DNA of 64,000 nucleotides from Desulfitobacterium hafniense DCB-2. GTDB taxonomy: Bacteria > Bacillota > Desulfitobacteriia > Desulfitobacteriales > Desulfitobacteriaceae. The notes under the pieces were generated by a model. The model had not been told where the DNA came from. It saw only the letters and a program-made list of their open reading frames with translations, and searched no databases. Below are positions 1-8,037 of the stretch, in pieces. Location: NCBI RefSeq assembly GCF_000021925.1, contig NC_011830.1, forward strand, positions 1,202,501 through 1,266,500, written 5' to 3'. Every line of letters begins with the position of its first letter. Position 1 is the stretch's first letter. The translations under genes and the position numbers were made by a program.

Positions 1-240
1 AAATTGGCCGCGAGTACTGACTGACCGGCCGTATTTGCATGTTCCGATATTTTATATATAAATTGATTTTTATTGAAATATTTTTCTTAACAAATAGCAA
101 CCTCTTTATGTGAAAGGGAACACTTAAAAAATTATAACAATGCAGAACCTATGGAAAAACATAATCTATGAGTTTCTCTATAATCAACTACGTTTGTTTA
201 TCGAAATCCATAGAAAATGATAAATAGGAGGGAGCAAGAT

Positions 241-1704
241 ATGGGTGATCAGACAGTTATGGAAGAACATGTAAAATTCATTAATTTTTCCTTTACTCTT
301 ATCTATTGGTTTGCGTTTTTGGCGACTTTAATTTTAAGCCTTATTGGGATTTTTTCTAACTCTTATTCGGCGATTATATTAGCTGTCGGTGCGACCTTTC
401 AATCTATACTGATTTATTTTAAAAAGCCAGCCGACATTGTCAGTGCTCTCATTATTTTGGTTGGTTTTGCCGCACCTTCCAACATTGCAATGGATATCCC
501 CGCGTCTGCAGGGGTGTATGGAACCATGTTTTTGTGCATTGCGGCCACATATCTTAGTGGCAGGCTCATAGCAATAAGTGGCATAGCTGAAATCTGTTTT
601 CTTTTGTTTATAGGAATAGTCCAACGGGCCTATAATTTCAATGAATTTATGGCATCTGTTTTCGGGATGGTCTTTGTCGTTTGTTTCCTGCTTTTCTTGA
701 CTCTGGCAGGAAACAAAATAATCAAGAGAGTTATCGCCAAAGAAGCTGAGGCCAAAGGACACCTTACCAACCTAAGTAAGACATTGGACACTATCCTTTT
801 GAGTACTGCCAGCCTGGACAAATATGTCGGCAATTGTTATCAAAGTATCGCTTCTGTAAAGGAGTCCAGCAACACCCTAACCCGAGCCATTCAAGAGATA
901 ACCCATGGGGTTATCAGCCAGACCGATAGTATCACTCACATCAACATCGGGATAAAGGATGCCAATCAGGAATTCATCAGAATCAATGAAATATCCAAGC
1001 AATTAACCGAAGTTTCCCAAAAGGCAAGTGAAGTTGTATCGGCAGGTTCCGAAAAAATCCATCTGATGGATAATCAGATGGACATTATTAAGGAGACCTC
1101 TACCAAAGCTTGTGCGACAGTCCAGGAACTGGACAGTAATATGGAGGAAGTTAATCGCTTCCTTTCCGGTATCAAGACGATTTCAGATCAGACCAATTTA
1201 TTGGCCCTAAATGCGGCCATAGAGGCAGCGAGAGCAGGGGAATCTGGAAAAGGCTTCGCGGTGGTCGCCGATGAAGTGAGGGTGCTTGCCGAACAAACAA
1301 ACATTGCGGTTCAGCAGATTAACAATATCATAAATCAAATTAATGCCAAAACCAAAAATGTCCTGGATGAGGTGAACAGGGGCAATATCGTCGCTGAGGA
1401 AGGCGGAATCGCAGTAAAGTATGTATCAGATAGTTTTGAAAGTATTCACCTGTCCTTTATGAATATTGAACGAGCAGTATCCAACCAATTCAGCAAAATC
1501 AGTGAGACATGGACTTTACTGGAAAGTCTGCAGGATGAAGTCCAGAGTATCGCAAGTATTTCCGAGGAACACGCTGCTGCTACAGAAGAAATGAATGCTA
1601 TTTCCGAAGAACAAGCAGCAAATATTGAAGCGATTTCCAATCTCATGGGGGATGTCAAGCAAGCTAACGTTGATTTGCTCGATGCTGTGAATCTAAAGAA
1701 TTAA
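241..1704 (+). CDS. Membrane methyl-accepting chemotaxis protein
   Basis: This is a chemoreceptor that would pass a membrane or ligand signal to CheA/CheW. About 487 residues. The first ~160 residues hold roughly five or six hydrophobic segments with almost no periplasmic loop. A coiled-coil signalling domain follows, with the canonical hairpin tip (SDQTNLLALNAAIEAARAGE at ~325-345, then GFAVVADEVR). No HAMP domain is evident. An upstream in-frame ATG at 217 exists, but the GGAGGGAG at 227-234 sits just before ATG 241, which decides the start. The receptor-type membrane module without a large sensor domain suggests sensing within the membrane or of energy state; that is inference. It is monocistronic and followed by a hairpin at 1796-1832. 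Confidence 0.9.
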   Translation: MGDQTVMEEHVKFINFSFTLIYWFAFLATLILSLIGIFSNSYSAIILAVGATFQSILIYFKKPADIVSALIILVGFAAPSNIAMDIPASAGVYGTMFLCIAATYLSGRLIAISGIAEICFLLFIGIVQRAYNFNEFMASVFGMVFVVCFLLFLTLAGNKIIKRVIAKEAEAKGHLTNLSKTLDTILLSTASLDKYVGNCYQSIASVKESSNTLTRAIQEITHGVISQTDSITHINIGIKDANQEFIRINEISKQLTEVSQKASEVVSAGSEKIHLMDNQMDIIKETSTKACATVQELDSNMEEVNRFLSGIKTISDQTNLLALNAAIEAARAGESGKGFAVVADEVRVLAEQTNIAVQQINNIINQINAKTKNVLDEVNRGNIVAEEGGIAVKYVSDSFESIHLSFMNIERAVSNQFSKISETWTLLESLQDEVQSIASISEEHAAATEEMNAISEEQAANIEAISNLMGDVKQANVDLLDAVNLKN

Positions 1705-1795
1705 AAGCTCCTGACCCGTTGGAATAATCAAGTAAACAGTGCCTCCTACAGTAATCTCTATTAATCTGTAGTACAACGCAAGCTGATTAAAACAA

Positions 1796-1832
1796 ATACC
1801 GGGAGTAGCGCTTAAAATGCTGTTCTCGGTAT
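1796..1832 (+). terminator. Stem-loop after the chemoreceptor gene
   Basis: ATACCGGGAG and CTCGGTAT pair across an AT-rich loop about 90 bases after the chemoreceptor stop. The 3' side is followed by only a short T-rich stretch. It is probably the terminator of the upstream gene. Confidence 0.5.
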
Positions 1833-1940
1833 TCTTATTCAGTCATATTAACTTTTAGGTACGCTAATCTCCCATGAAAAGTTCGCTCCAAATTTCCAAG
1901 CTCGGGTCTGTTGACAAACAGGGTAAATTCTAACAATCGA

Positions 1941-2184
1941 GGGCCATCAACAAAGAGTAACCCGAGGATTTCTCAGATTATGGGTGGGCTCCACAGCGGA
2001 CTGATTGATTTTCCGGATTGGACACCCGGAAAATTGTGTAAAGCATGTTGAAGAAGCCTGCAGAACGAACGGCAAAAAATATTTTATTCCCTGTCTGACT
2101 TCCGGATTGCCTGTGGATTCTTTCCCGGGCGTCTATGAAACCGTAACGAAAGAGATCAACAAAATGAGCAAAGAAATGTTCTAA
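1941..2184 (+). pseudogene. 3' remnant of a UroD-family methyltransferase gene, frameshifted
   Basis: Two reading frames join into the C-terminus of a uroporphyrinogen-decarboxylase-family protein (the family that includes corrinoid methyltransferases). One frame reads GGLHSGLIDFPDWTPG (1983-2030). After a shift the next frame reads HVEEACRTNGKKYFIPC, then LTSGLPVDSFPGVYE, ending at TAA 2182-2184. The frame change near 2030 and the missing 5' two-thirds make it a broken gene. An intact but divergent UroD-family gene lies at 29514. Family assignment is from recall of the C-terminal PG-Y-E style ending and is moderately sure. Confidence 0.6.
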
Positions 2185-2282
2185 CTTAGCTTGTTCTGGT
2201 TTGCCAATATTCCTTTGGCAGCAATAAAGCTTCTTTTTGAGGGGTTAGCGGTGAATCCTCACAAAAGGTGTCTAATACTTTA

Positions 2283-2441
2283 ATGGAGATAAAAACCGCT
2301 GAAGACGAAATAAGCAAGCAAATTCACGAAATAAGTTTGGCGAGTCAGGCTCAGGCAGCGGCTACAGAAGAAATAACATCCTCTTTGCAGGAGATTGTAT
2401 CTTCATCCGAAGTGTTGGTAAATCTGGCAAAAATGGAGTAA
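2283..2441 (+). pseudogene. C-terminal remnant of a methyl-accepting chemotaxis protein
   Basis: A 52-codon open stretch reads ISLASQAQAAATEEITSSLQ and ends shortly after. This is the C-terminal coiled-coil end of a chemoreceptor, comparable to EEHAAATEEMNAISEEQAAN in the intact receptor at 241-1704. No signalling tip or sensor domain is left upstream, so this is debris of a second chemoreceptor. With the UroD remnant just before it, positions 1930-2441 look like an eroded block. Confidence 0.7.
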
Positions 2442-2453
2442 GATACAGATGTA

Positions 2454-2508
2454 GGTATAAGAAAATGGTGAACAAGGAGTAATTTCCCGTTCACCATTTT
2501 CTTATACC
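2454..2508. repeat. 20-bp perfect inverted repeat with 15-nt loop
   Basis: The arms at 2454-2473 and 2489-2508 are exact reverse complements, and the loop is AAGGAGTAATTTCCC. It ends about 55 bases before the sigma-factor start. No T-run follows either arm, so it may terminate poorly. It could insulate or process the leader of the sigma operon. Confidence 0.75.
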
Positions 2509-2563
2509 CGGTGTAACTTTTCGGCCTTGGTCAGCACTAATAGGGTAGAGGAGGGAAGATAGA

Positions 2564-3064
2564 GTGAAAACCATCGAAGAAATCTATAAAACCTATGAAA
2601 AGCCTATCTTCCACTACTTCTATGGCCTGACAGGCAATACCCATCTCGCCGAGGAATTGACTCAGGAAACCTTTTTTCAGGTCCTGAGGACTTTTTCCGG
2701 ATTCCGGGGGGAAGCCCAGGTGACCACCTGGCTGTACAAGGTGGCGCGCAATGTGTACAGCATGTGGAAAAGAAAGCAGAAGACAAGTTTCCCACTGCCC
2801 GAATCGGATGTGTTAAAGGGGCCGGCGTCTTATGAACCGGATACGGTTCTGGAATTCAAAGAGAAGCTGACGCTGACCGGAAAAGTCCTTCAAGAGCTCC
2901 CTGAGAACTATCGGGAAGTATTCTGGCTGAGGGAATGGCATGAATTGGCTTATGAGCAGATCGCCGTGATTATAGGGAAGTCGGTGCCCTGGGTAAAAGT
3001 TACCTTACACCGGGCCAGGCTGCAGTTCCGTAAAAACTATGCAGAAAAGGAGGGAAAAGAATGA
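2564..3064 (+). CDS. ECF-type RNA polymerase sigma factor
   Basis: A 166-residue sigma-70-family factor of the extracytoplasmic-function type. It contains only region 2 (residues ~5-70, with LAEELTQETFFQVLR and the WLYKVARN promoter-melting segment) and region 4 (~105-160, LPENYREVFWLREW followed by the helix-turn-helix SVPWVKVTLHRAR). It starts at GTG 2564 behind GAGGAGGGA. Its last codons overlap the start of the anti-sigma gene (ATGA at 3061-3064), a coupling typical of an ECF sigma / anti-sigma pair. It presumably directs an envelope-stress or surface-signal regulon; the signal is unknown. Confidence 0.92.
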   Translation: MKTIEEIYKTYEKPIFHYFYGLTGNTHLAEELTQETFFQVLRTFSGFRGEAQVTTWLYKVARNVYSMWKRKQKTSFPLPESDVLKGPASYEPDTVLEFKEKLTLTGKVLQELPENYREVFWLREWHELAYEQIAVIIGKSVPWVKVTLHRARLQFRKNYAEKEGKE

Positions 3065-4185
3065 AGGAGCCAACTTCTCTCCCATGTGAGTTGATTCAGG
3101 ATATTCTCCCTTTGTATGTGGAGGAGGATGTCAATCCCAAGACGAAGGACCTGGTAGCCAAGCATTTGGAAGAGTGCGGCTCTTGCCGGGACTTCCTCAA
3201 GGAATTAAAAAATGAGGAGCCTGTGCTGGATGATATTCCGGAAAACTTGCCGGAACCGGATACCTTTAGAAAGTGGTTTAAGCGCCTTAGGGCAGGAGCG
3301 ATAGCGGGGCTGATCATCTTAATATTGGCAGCTGTCGGGATCGGTGTGGTGAGCTATAAAGCCGGGACTGTGGCAGAAAAGGAAACGATCGGCACCAAGG
3401 ACGTGGTAAGGGTATTGAAAAAGGCAGGACTTAGTTTGAAAGCCAGCCAATCTCCGGTCATCGATCCTAATGAATGCCTGTTGGGGGATATTCGGCCCAA
3501 GGTCTATAATTTAGACGAGGAAGGTTTCAGCCAGTTGTATATCTATGAATTTGAATCGACTTTAGCGAGGAAAAAGACTATAGAGGGCATAGAAAGGCAG
3601 GATAATCCTTTTATGCAGCGGATGTCTCACCGTGCTTATGCCGCCAAAAATATGGTGCTGGTTATGACCTTCAATGTGGCTCAGGAGAACATGGAAAACA
3701 TGGAACAGGCGGAAAAGATCTTCGCTCAACTCGCTCCCATCACCTTTACCTTAGGCAAAACCGTCTTTTATGATTTGAACCAAGGGGAAAAATGGGTTCT
3801 CTATGGGGAAGGGGAGCATTGGGAGGCCAAGCTCGTGGTCGCTGCTTTTGAAGAAAAGTGGATTGACGAAAAGGGTTATAAGCAATCAAGGTATTATGTC
3901 AATAAAACCCCTTTTATTAATTACAAAGGAAATCCGGAGGAGATAGAAAAGATCAGCTATGGATTCCAACATGGTCTCCATGGGCAGAGATCCGGATTTG
4001 AAGGAGGGTTTAGGCAAGGTAACTTTGATGAGGAACAGACCCATGTCTATGGAGGGTCGCCAATATTCTGGGGCGAATTTGGCTTTAGTCAGACCTATAT
4101 AGTCGATAAAAACGAACCAGGGCAATTCTCCGCTGAGTGGAATGGCGAAGAAGAGAGCTTTGAATTGACCTTACAGGAATCATAA
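3061..4185 (+). CDS. Zinc-finger transmembrane anti-sigma factor with large external domain
   Basis: A 374-residue partner of the ECF sigma factor. The N-terminus has the zinc anti-sigma signature H-x3-C-x2-C in KHLEECGSCRDFL (~40-52), which would sit in the cytosol and hold the sigma factor. One membrane helix spans ~80-102 (AGAIAGLIILILAAVGIGVV). The ~270 residues after it would lie outside the membrane. That part contains GEGEHWEAKLV, YKGNPEEIEK and FSAEWNGEEESFEL, which recur in the exported protein at 42480-43370 and mark a shared sensor domain I cannot name. Translationally coupled to the sigma gene by a 4-bp overlap. Confidence 0.88.
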   Translation: MKEPTSLPCELIQDILPLYVEEDVNPKTKDLVAKHLEECGSCRDFLKELKNEEPVLDDIPENLPEPDTFRKWFKRLRAGAIAGLIILILAAVGIGVVSYKAGTVAEKETIGTKDVVRVLKKAGLSLKASQSPVIDPNECLLGDIRPKVYNLDEEGFSQLYIYEFESTLARKKTIEGIERQDNPFMQRMSHRAYAAKNMVLVMTFNVAQENMENMEQAEKIFAQLAPITFTLGKTVFYDLNQGEKWVLYGEGEHWEAKLVVAAFEEKWIDEKGYKQSRYYVNKTPFINYKGNPEEIEKISYGFQHGLHGQRSGFEGGFRQGNFDEEQTHVYGGSPIFWGEFGFSQTYIVDKNEPGQFSAEWNGEEESFELTLQES

Positions 4186-4189
4186 AAGG

Positions 4190-4218
4190 AGAGGGGCTGT
4201 GCGAACAGCCTCTTTTTA
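4190..4218 (+). terminator. Terminator of the sigma / anti-sigma operon
   Basis: GAGGGGCTGT pairs with ACAGCCTC around a GCGA loop (with a small bulge), followed by TTTTT. It lies directly after the anti-sigma stop codon. Confidence 0.7.
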
Positions 4219-4338
4219 GCTGGACAAATACCTCCATGGTGAGGCCGTGAGTATATACCTGATCAATATCATGCAGTATAATAGACAACAGACAAAGACA
4301 AAATACGGAGTAGGTTTGCAAAGAAACGATTGGAGCGG

Positions 4339-5586
4339 ATGGTCCTGAATAACAAGCCGGAGTGGAAGAAGAATACGATACTCTTTTTAACCAGCCAGAC
4401 TATATCCCTCTTTGGTTCATCCTTAGTTCAATATGCCATTATGTGGTATATCACCTTAGAGACTCAGTCAGGAATTATGATGACGATCTCCATTATCTGC
4501 GGTTTTCTGCCCACTTTCTTTCTCTCACCTTTTGCGGGAGTATGGGCTGATCGCTATAACCGTAAACGGCTGATTATACTGGCAGATTCCATGATCGCCA
4601 TATCTACTTTGATTCTGGCTCTGCTGTTTTTCGCCGGATACAAAATGATGTGGCTGCTCTTTGTGATGTCCGCTATCCGTGCTCTTGGCGCAGCGGTGCA
4701 AATGCCGGCGGTGGGGGCATTTATCCCTCAGCTGGTGCCGGAGGATAAGCTGCTCAGGGTAAATGGCATAAACGGAAGCATCCAATCCGCCGTAATGCTG
4801 GTATCACCGATGTTAAGCGGGGCCCTGCTGACCTTTACCACCATTGAAGCGATTTTCTTCATCGATGTTATTACAGCGGCTCTGGGTGTCTCGGTTTTGT
4901 TGTTCTTTTTACATGTGCCCGCCCACCGTAAAGCACAGGAAGCGCAAACAGTCAGCTATTTTGCCGATATGAGCCAGGGGCTGAAGTATATCAGGGAACA
5001 TGCTTTTCTAAAAAGTTTCTTCGTCTTTTGTGCTTTGTTCATGATTATGGCGGCACCGGCGGCTTTTCTGACACCTCTTCAAGTCGCCCGGACCTTTGGG
5101 GATGATGTATGGCGTCTTACCGCCATTGAAATGACTTTCTCTGTCGGCATGATGATCGGTGGCATTCTGATGGCAACCTGGGGTGGCTTTAAGAACAGGA
5201 TTCATTCCATGGCCTTAGGAACCCTTGGCTTTGGAGTCTGTACCGTTGCGCTGGGAGTCATTCCTGTTTTCTGGCTCTACCTGGTTTTCATGGCTTTCGT
5301 AGGGGTGTCTATGCCGATTTTTAATACTCCTGCAACGGTAATGCTTCAGGAAAAGGTGGAACCCGATTTTCTGGGCCGGGTTTTCGGGATTCTCTCCATG
5401 ATCTCCAGCACCATGATGCCCCTGGGGATGCTCATTTTTGGCCCGCTGGCGGATAGTATAGCCATCGAAGTGCTGCTGATCGGAACCGGCGTGATCATGG
5501 TCCTGGAGAGCGTTTTCCTTTTTGGCAATAAGGTGCTCCTTGAAGCCGGCCGGCCGGCGGTTAAGCCTATAGAACCCGTGAACTAG
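4339..5586 (+). CDS. MFS exporter (macrolide/enterobactin-exporter type)
   Basis: About 415 residues with some 12 hydrophobic segments. The MFS loop 2-3 motif appears as GVWADRYNRKRL (~65-77), the pattern of the MefA/EntS-like drug and siderophore exporter branch. An in-frame TTG at 4330 precedes ATG 4339, and neither has a convincing ribosome binding site, so the N-terminus is uncertain by three residues. It exports an unknown substrate across the cytoplasmic membrane. The LysR gene 62 bases downstream on the same strand might regulate it, but this is only proximity. Confidence 0.85.
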   Translation: MVLNNKPEWKKNTILFLTSQTISLFGSSLVQYAIMWYITLETQSGIMMTISIICGFLPTFFLSPFAGVWADRYNRKRLIILADSMIAISTLILALLFFAGYKMMWLLFVMSAIRALGAAVQMPAVGAFIPQLVPEDKLLRVNGINGSIQSAVMLVSPMLSGALLTFTTIEAIFFIDVITAALGVSVLLFFLHVPAHRKAQEAQTVSYFADMSQGLKYIREHAFLKSFFVFCALFMIMAAPAAFLTPLQVARTFGDDVWRLTAIEMTFSVGMMIGGILMATWGGFKNRIHSMALGTLGFGVCTVALGVIPVFWLYLVFMAFVGVSMPIFNTPATVMLQEKVEPDFLGRVFGILSMISSTMMPLGMLIFGPLADSIAIEVLLIGTGVIMVLESVFLFGNKVLLEAGRPAVKPIEPVN

Positions 5587-5648
5587 ATCCACAGTATAGG
5601 TTACAAAGCTAAGCAGACTTCTTTAATAATTAAAGCTGGGAGAATGAT

Positions 5649-6554
5649 ATGGATTTTCGGCAAATTGAGGCGTTTGTTTCAGTCTATCGCTTGCGGAATT
5701 TTTCCCGGGCGGGCAAAGCCCTATTTCTGACCCAACCGACCATCAGCAGCCACATCAGTGATCTGGAGACTGAATTGGAGGTAAAGCTATTTGACCGTTC
5801 CAGCCGGGAGGTTATGCCTACAGGCGCAGGGGATATTTTTTATCAGTATGCAGTTAATCTGTTAGAAACCAGAGATTGCGCCATTTCCAGCCTTAATCAG
5901 CATAATCGTCAGATTGAGGGGAGATTGGAGATCGCGGCTTCCACTATCCCCTGTCAGTATTTACTGCCTAAGCTCATGATAGGGTTTCAAAAAATAAACC
6001 CTAATATCAGGTTTCTGATTCATCAGGGAGATACGAACCAAGTTATAAAAAAAGTCCGGGAGAAGAAATACCAAGTGGGGATTGTCGGTACCCGCACAGA
6101 CGAGGATAAACTGGACTATGAGATCCTTACCAAGGATCGTCTGGTGCTCATTGCCGCCAGGGATTATATAGAAGCAGCAGACAGCCCCTGTATAGCGGTA
6201 GAGAGTTTGCTGAAGAAGCAATTTATCCTCCGCGAAAGGGGCTCAGGCACAAGAGACACATTTGAAACGGCACTTAAGGAAAAAGGTATTGATCCTGACA
6301 CGCTCAAGGTTGTGGCTGAGATGAACAACACGGAGGCCATCAAGCATGCCGTGAGTGAAGGTTTGGGAGTGGCGGTGGTCTCATCCCTCAGTGTGGGTAA
6401 TGAACTGAAATCAGAAGCCTTTCAGGCATTTAGTATTGATGGCCTTGAGCTTGAGCGGTCATTTTACTTGGTGACTTATCGGAACCAGCCCCTTTCCCCC
6501 AGCGTAGCTGCCTTCCGGGAGTTTATCCTTAATTATTACAGCAACCATGCATAA
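5649..6554 (+). CDS. LysR-type transcriptional regulator
   Basis: A 301-residue LysR protein. The N-terminal winged helix-turn-helix (residues 1-60) includes FSRAGKALFLTQPTISSHIS. The rest is a two-lobe effector domain with LRERGSGTRDTFE (~193-205), the loop that often contacts small anions or sulfur/selenium oxyanions in CysB/CysL-like members. The overall sequence style resembles the LysR group that clostridial genomes label selenium-metabolism-associated. I see no selenium genes nearby, so that role is unproven. The start is ATG 5649 behind AGCTGGGAGAATGAT. It converges on the MFS gene at 6694-8037. Confidence 0.88.
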   Translation: MDFRQIEAFVSVYRLRNFSRAGKALFLTQPTISSHISDLETELEVKLFDRSSREVMPTGAGDIFYQYAVNLLETRDCAISSLNQHNRQIEGRLEIAASTIPCQYLLPKLMIGFQKINPNIRFLIHQGDTNQVIKKVREKKYQVGIVGTRTDEDKLDYEILTKDRLVLIAARDYIEAADSPCIAVESLLKKQFILRERGSGTRDTFETALKEKGIDPDTLKVVAEMNNTEAIKHAVSEGLGVAVVSSLSVGNELKSEAFQAFSIDGLELERSFYLVTYRNQPLSPSVAAFREFILNYYSNHA

Positions 6555-6612
6555 GCAGGAAAAATATAAAAATTAAAATGGCTTCTTAATAGAAATAATA
6601 CAGTATATTTTG

Positions 6613-6655
6613 AACAGTGGGTTCGCTGTGATCCGCTGTTAGTGAGCCCGCTGAG
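6613..6655. terminator. Imperfect hairpin between convergent genes
   Basis: CAGTGGGTTCGCT and AGTGAGCCCGCTG pair with G-U wobbles between two convergent stop codons. It may act as a bidirectional terminator. No clear T-run is visible. Confidence 0.35.
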
Positions 6656-6693
6656 CATTCCTGTACTGGAGAATTTTATTGAGCACCCCAGTG

Positions 6694-8037
6694 TCAAAGT
6701 AGCTCATTAAGCACCCCGGCAAGGCAGAGGATCACCAAGAGTCCGAAAGAACCGGTAAACTCCCCGACTCCGCTGGTGAGGCCGACCTCGGGCAGCATGC
6801 CGATCAGCAGGGTTACTCCGATGGAGGCACCAAAATACCGCCCCAGTTGGACCAAGCCGCTGAGCACCGTTCTATCCGCACTTTCTACAGCGTTTTGAGA
6901 ATTGATCAGGAAGGTGGCCATGATCCCGCCGGCGCATAAGCCCATCAGGATCAAGCATAGGCAGAAGGGGACGAGCTTAACGGTATAAAGAGAATACAAG
7001 AGAAAAACAGAGCTGACAGAAAGCAGAAGCCAGAGATATCTGGGGACCTGTCCTAACTGAAGCTTGCTCAGGCGGCTGCCCCCAAGCAGCCCGGAGGTGA
7101 GGCTGACCATAAAGATCAGAAGGGTTTTGCTTTCATCCAGCGGGAAGCCCTGCCGGCTGAGCATGACTCCACAGAGGGGGAGGAGCGCAGCCAGACCGTA
7201 CATGATGGCTCCCGACAAAATGGCGCTGATGAGGGAGCGGCGAATAATTTTAGTTTTGAGGAATTCCATTTTGATGATGGGATTCTTTTGTTTTCTTTCG
7301 TTGATCACCAGCATTGCCCCGGTGAAAAGCAAAGCCGGGAGCAGGGCAGATTCTAACAAGCCGAACCGGCCCTGATGGCTGAAGGCATTGGCAAGGGTGA
7401 CGGCGAGAAGGCAGAAGCCTCCAAAAAGCAAACCGCCCAGGATATCGATCTCCTTTAGCTTCATGCTGCTTTTGTTCTCTTGTACCGTTTTGCCCAGAAG
7501 CACCAGGAGCATGGAGAAGGCAATCATCCCCAGGTTCAAAAAGAAGATCCAGGACCAGCCTAATTCCCTGGTGATAAAACTGCCCAGGGGCGGGCTTAGA
7601 AGATTGGAGAGAAGTTGAACCAGGCCAAACAGGCCGATCATTTTTCCCCGCTGCTCAGCCGGAAACATATCGGAGACCATGGCCATGGACACGGGGCTGA
7701 TGATTCCGGCTCCGACCCCCTGAATGACCCTTGCCCCGATGAAGTGGGGCATACTGGTGGCGAGACCGCCGCAGAGGCTGCCTAAAGCAAAGAAACACAT
7801 GCCCAGGATGAAGAATTTCCGCTTGCCATAGATATCGGCAAACTTGGAAAAAAGGGGGATGGTGACGATGGAGGCCAGCATGTAACTGGAGAAAACCCAG
7901 TCGTACAGAGCGCTTCCTCCGATTTCTCCTACGATAAAGGGCATAGCCGTTGCTAAAATAAGCTGCATCATACCAATGGAAAACATGCCAAAGAGCAAGC
8001 CTATAAAGCCAAGAATAAAGCATCCCCTCCTATTCAT
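6694..8037 (-). CDS. MFS drug exporter, EmrB/QacA (14-TM) type
   Basis: About 447 residues with many membrane segments. It shows the DHA2 motifs SKFADIYGKRKFF (loop 2-3) and GARVIQGVGAGIISP (motif C-like, typical of drug antiporters). It would expel a drug or toxic metabolite by proton antiport. It is the last gene of a leftward operon: its ATG 8037 overlaps the end of the phosphotransferase-like gene (stop 8030-8032). The only Shine-Dalgarno (AGGAGGGG) lies downstream of that ATG and points instead to an in-frame ATT about nine bases further on. The true start is therefore uncertain and may be a rare codon or a coupled start. Confidence 0.85.
   Translation of the reverse strand: MNRRGCFILGFIGLLFGMFSIGMMQLILATAMPFIVGEIGGSALYDWVFSSYMLASIVTIPLFSKFADIYGKRKFFILGMCFFALGSLCGGLATSMPHFIGARVIQGVGAGIISPVSMAMVSDMFPAEQRGKMIGLFGLVQLLSNLLSPPLGSFITRELGWSWIFFLNLGMIAFSMLLVLLGKTVQENKSSMKLKEIDILGGLLFGGFCLLAVTLANAFSHQGRFGLLESALLPALLFTGAMLVINERKQKNPIIKMEFLKTKIIRRSLISAILSGAIMYGLAALLPLCGVMLSRQGFPLDESKTLLIFMVSLTSGLLGGSRLSKLQLGQVPRYLWLLLSVSSVFLLYSLYTVKLVPFCLCLILMGLCAGGIMATFLINSQNAVESADRTVLSGLVQLGRYFGASIGVTLLIGMLPEVGLTSGVGEFTGSFGLLVILCLAGVLNELL

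Noticed and set aside
4525..5592. Long antisense open frames within the MFS gene
   Set aside because: They lack ribosome binding sites and family features and mirror the codon pattern of the sense gene.
7064..7618. Antisense open frames within the EmrB-type gene
   Set aside because: Shadow frames with low-complexity composition and no initiation signals.
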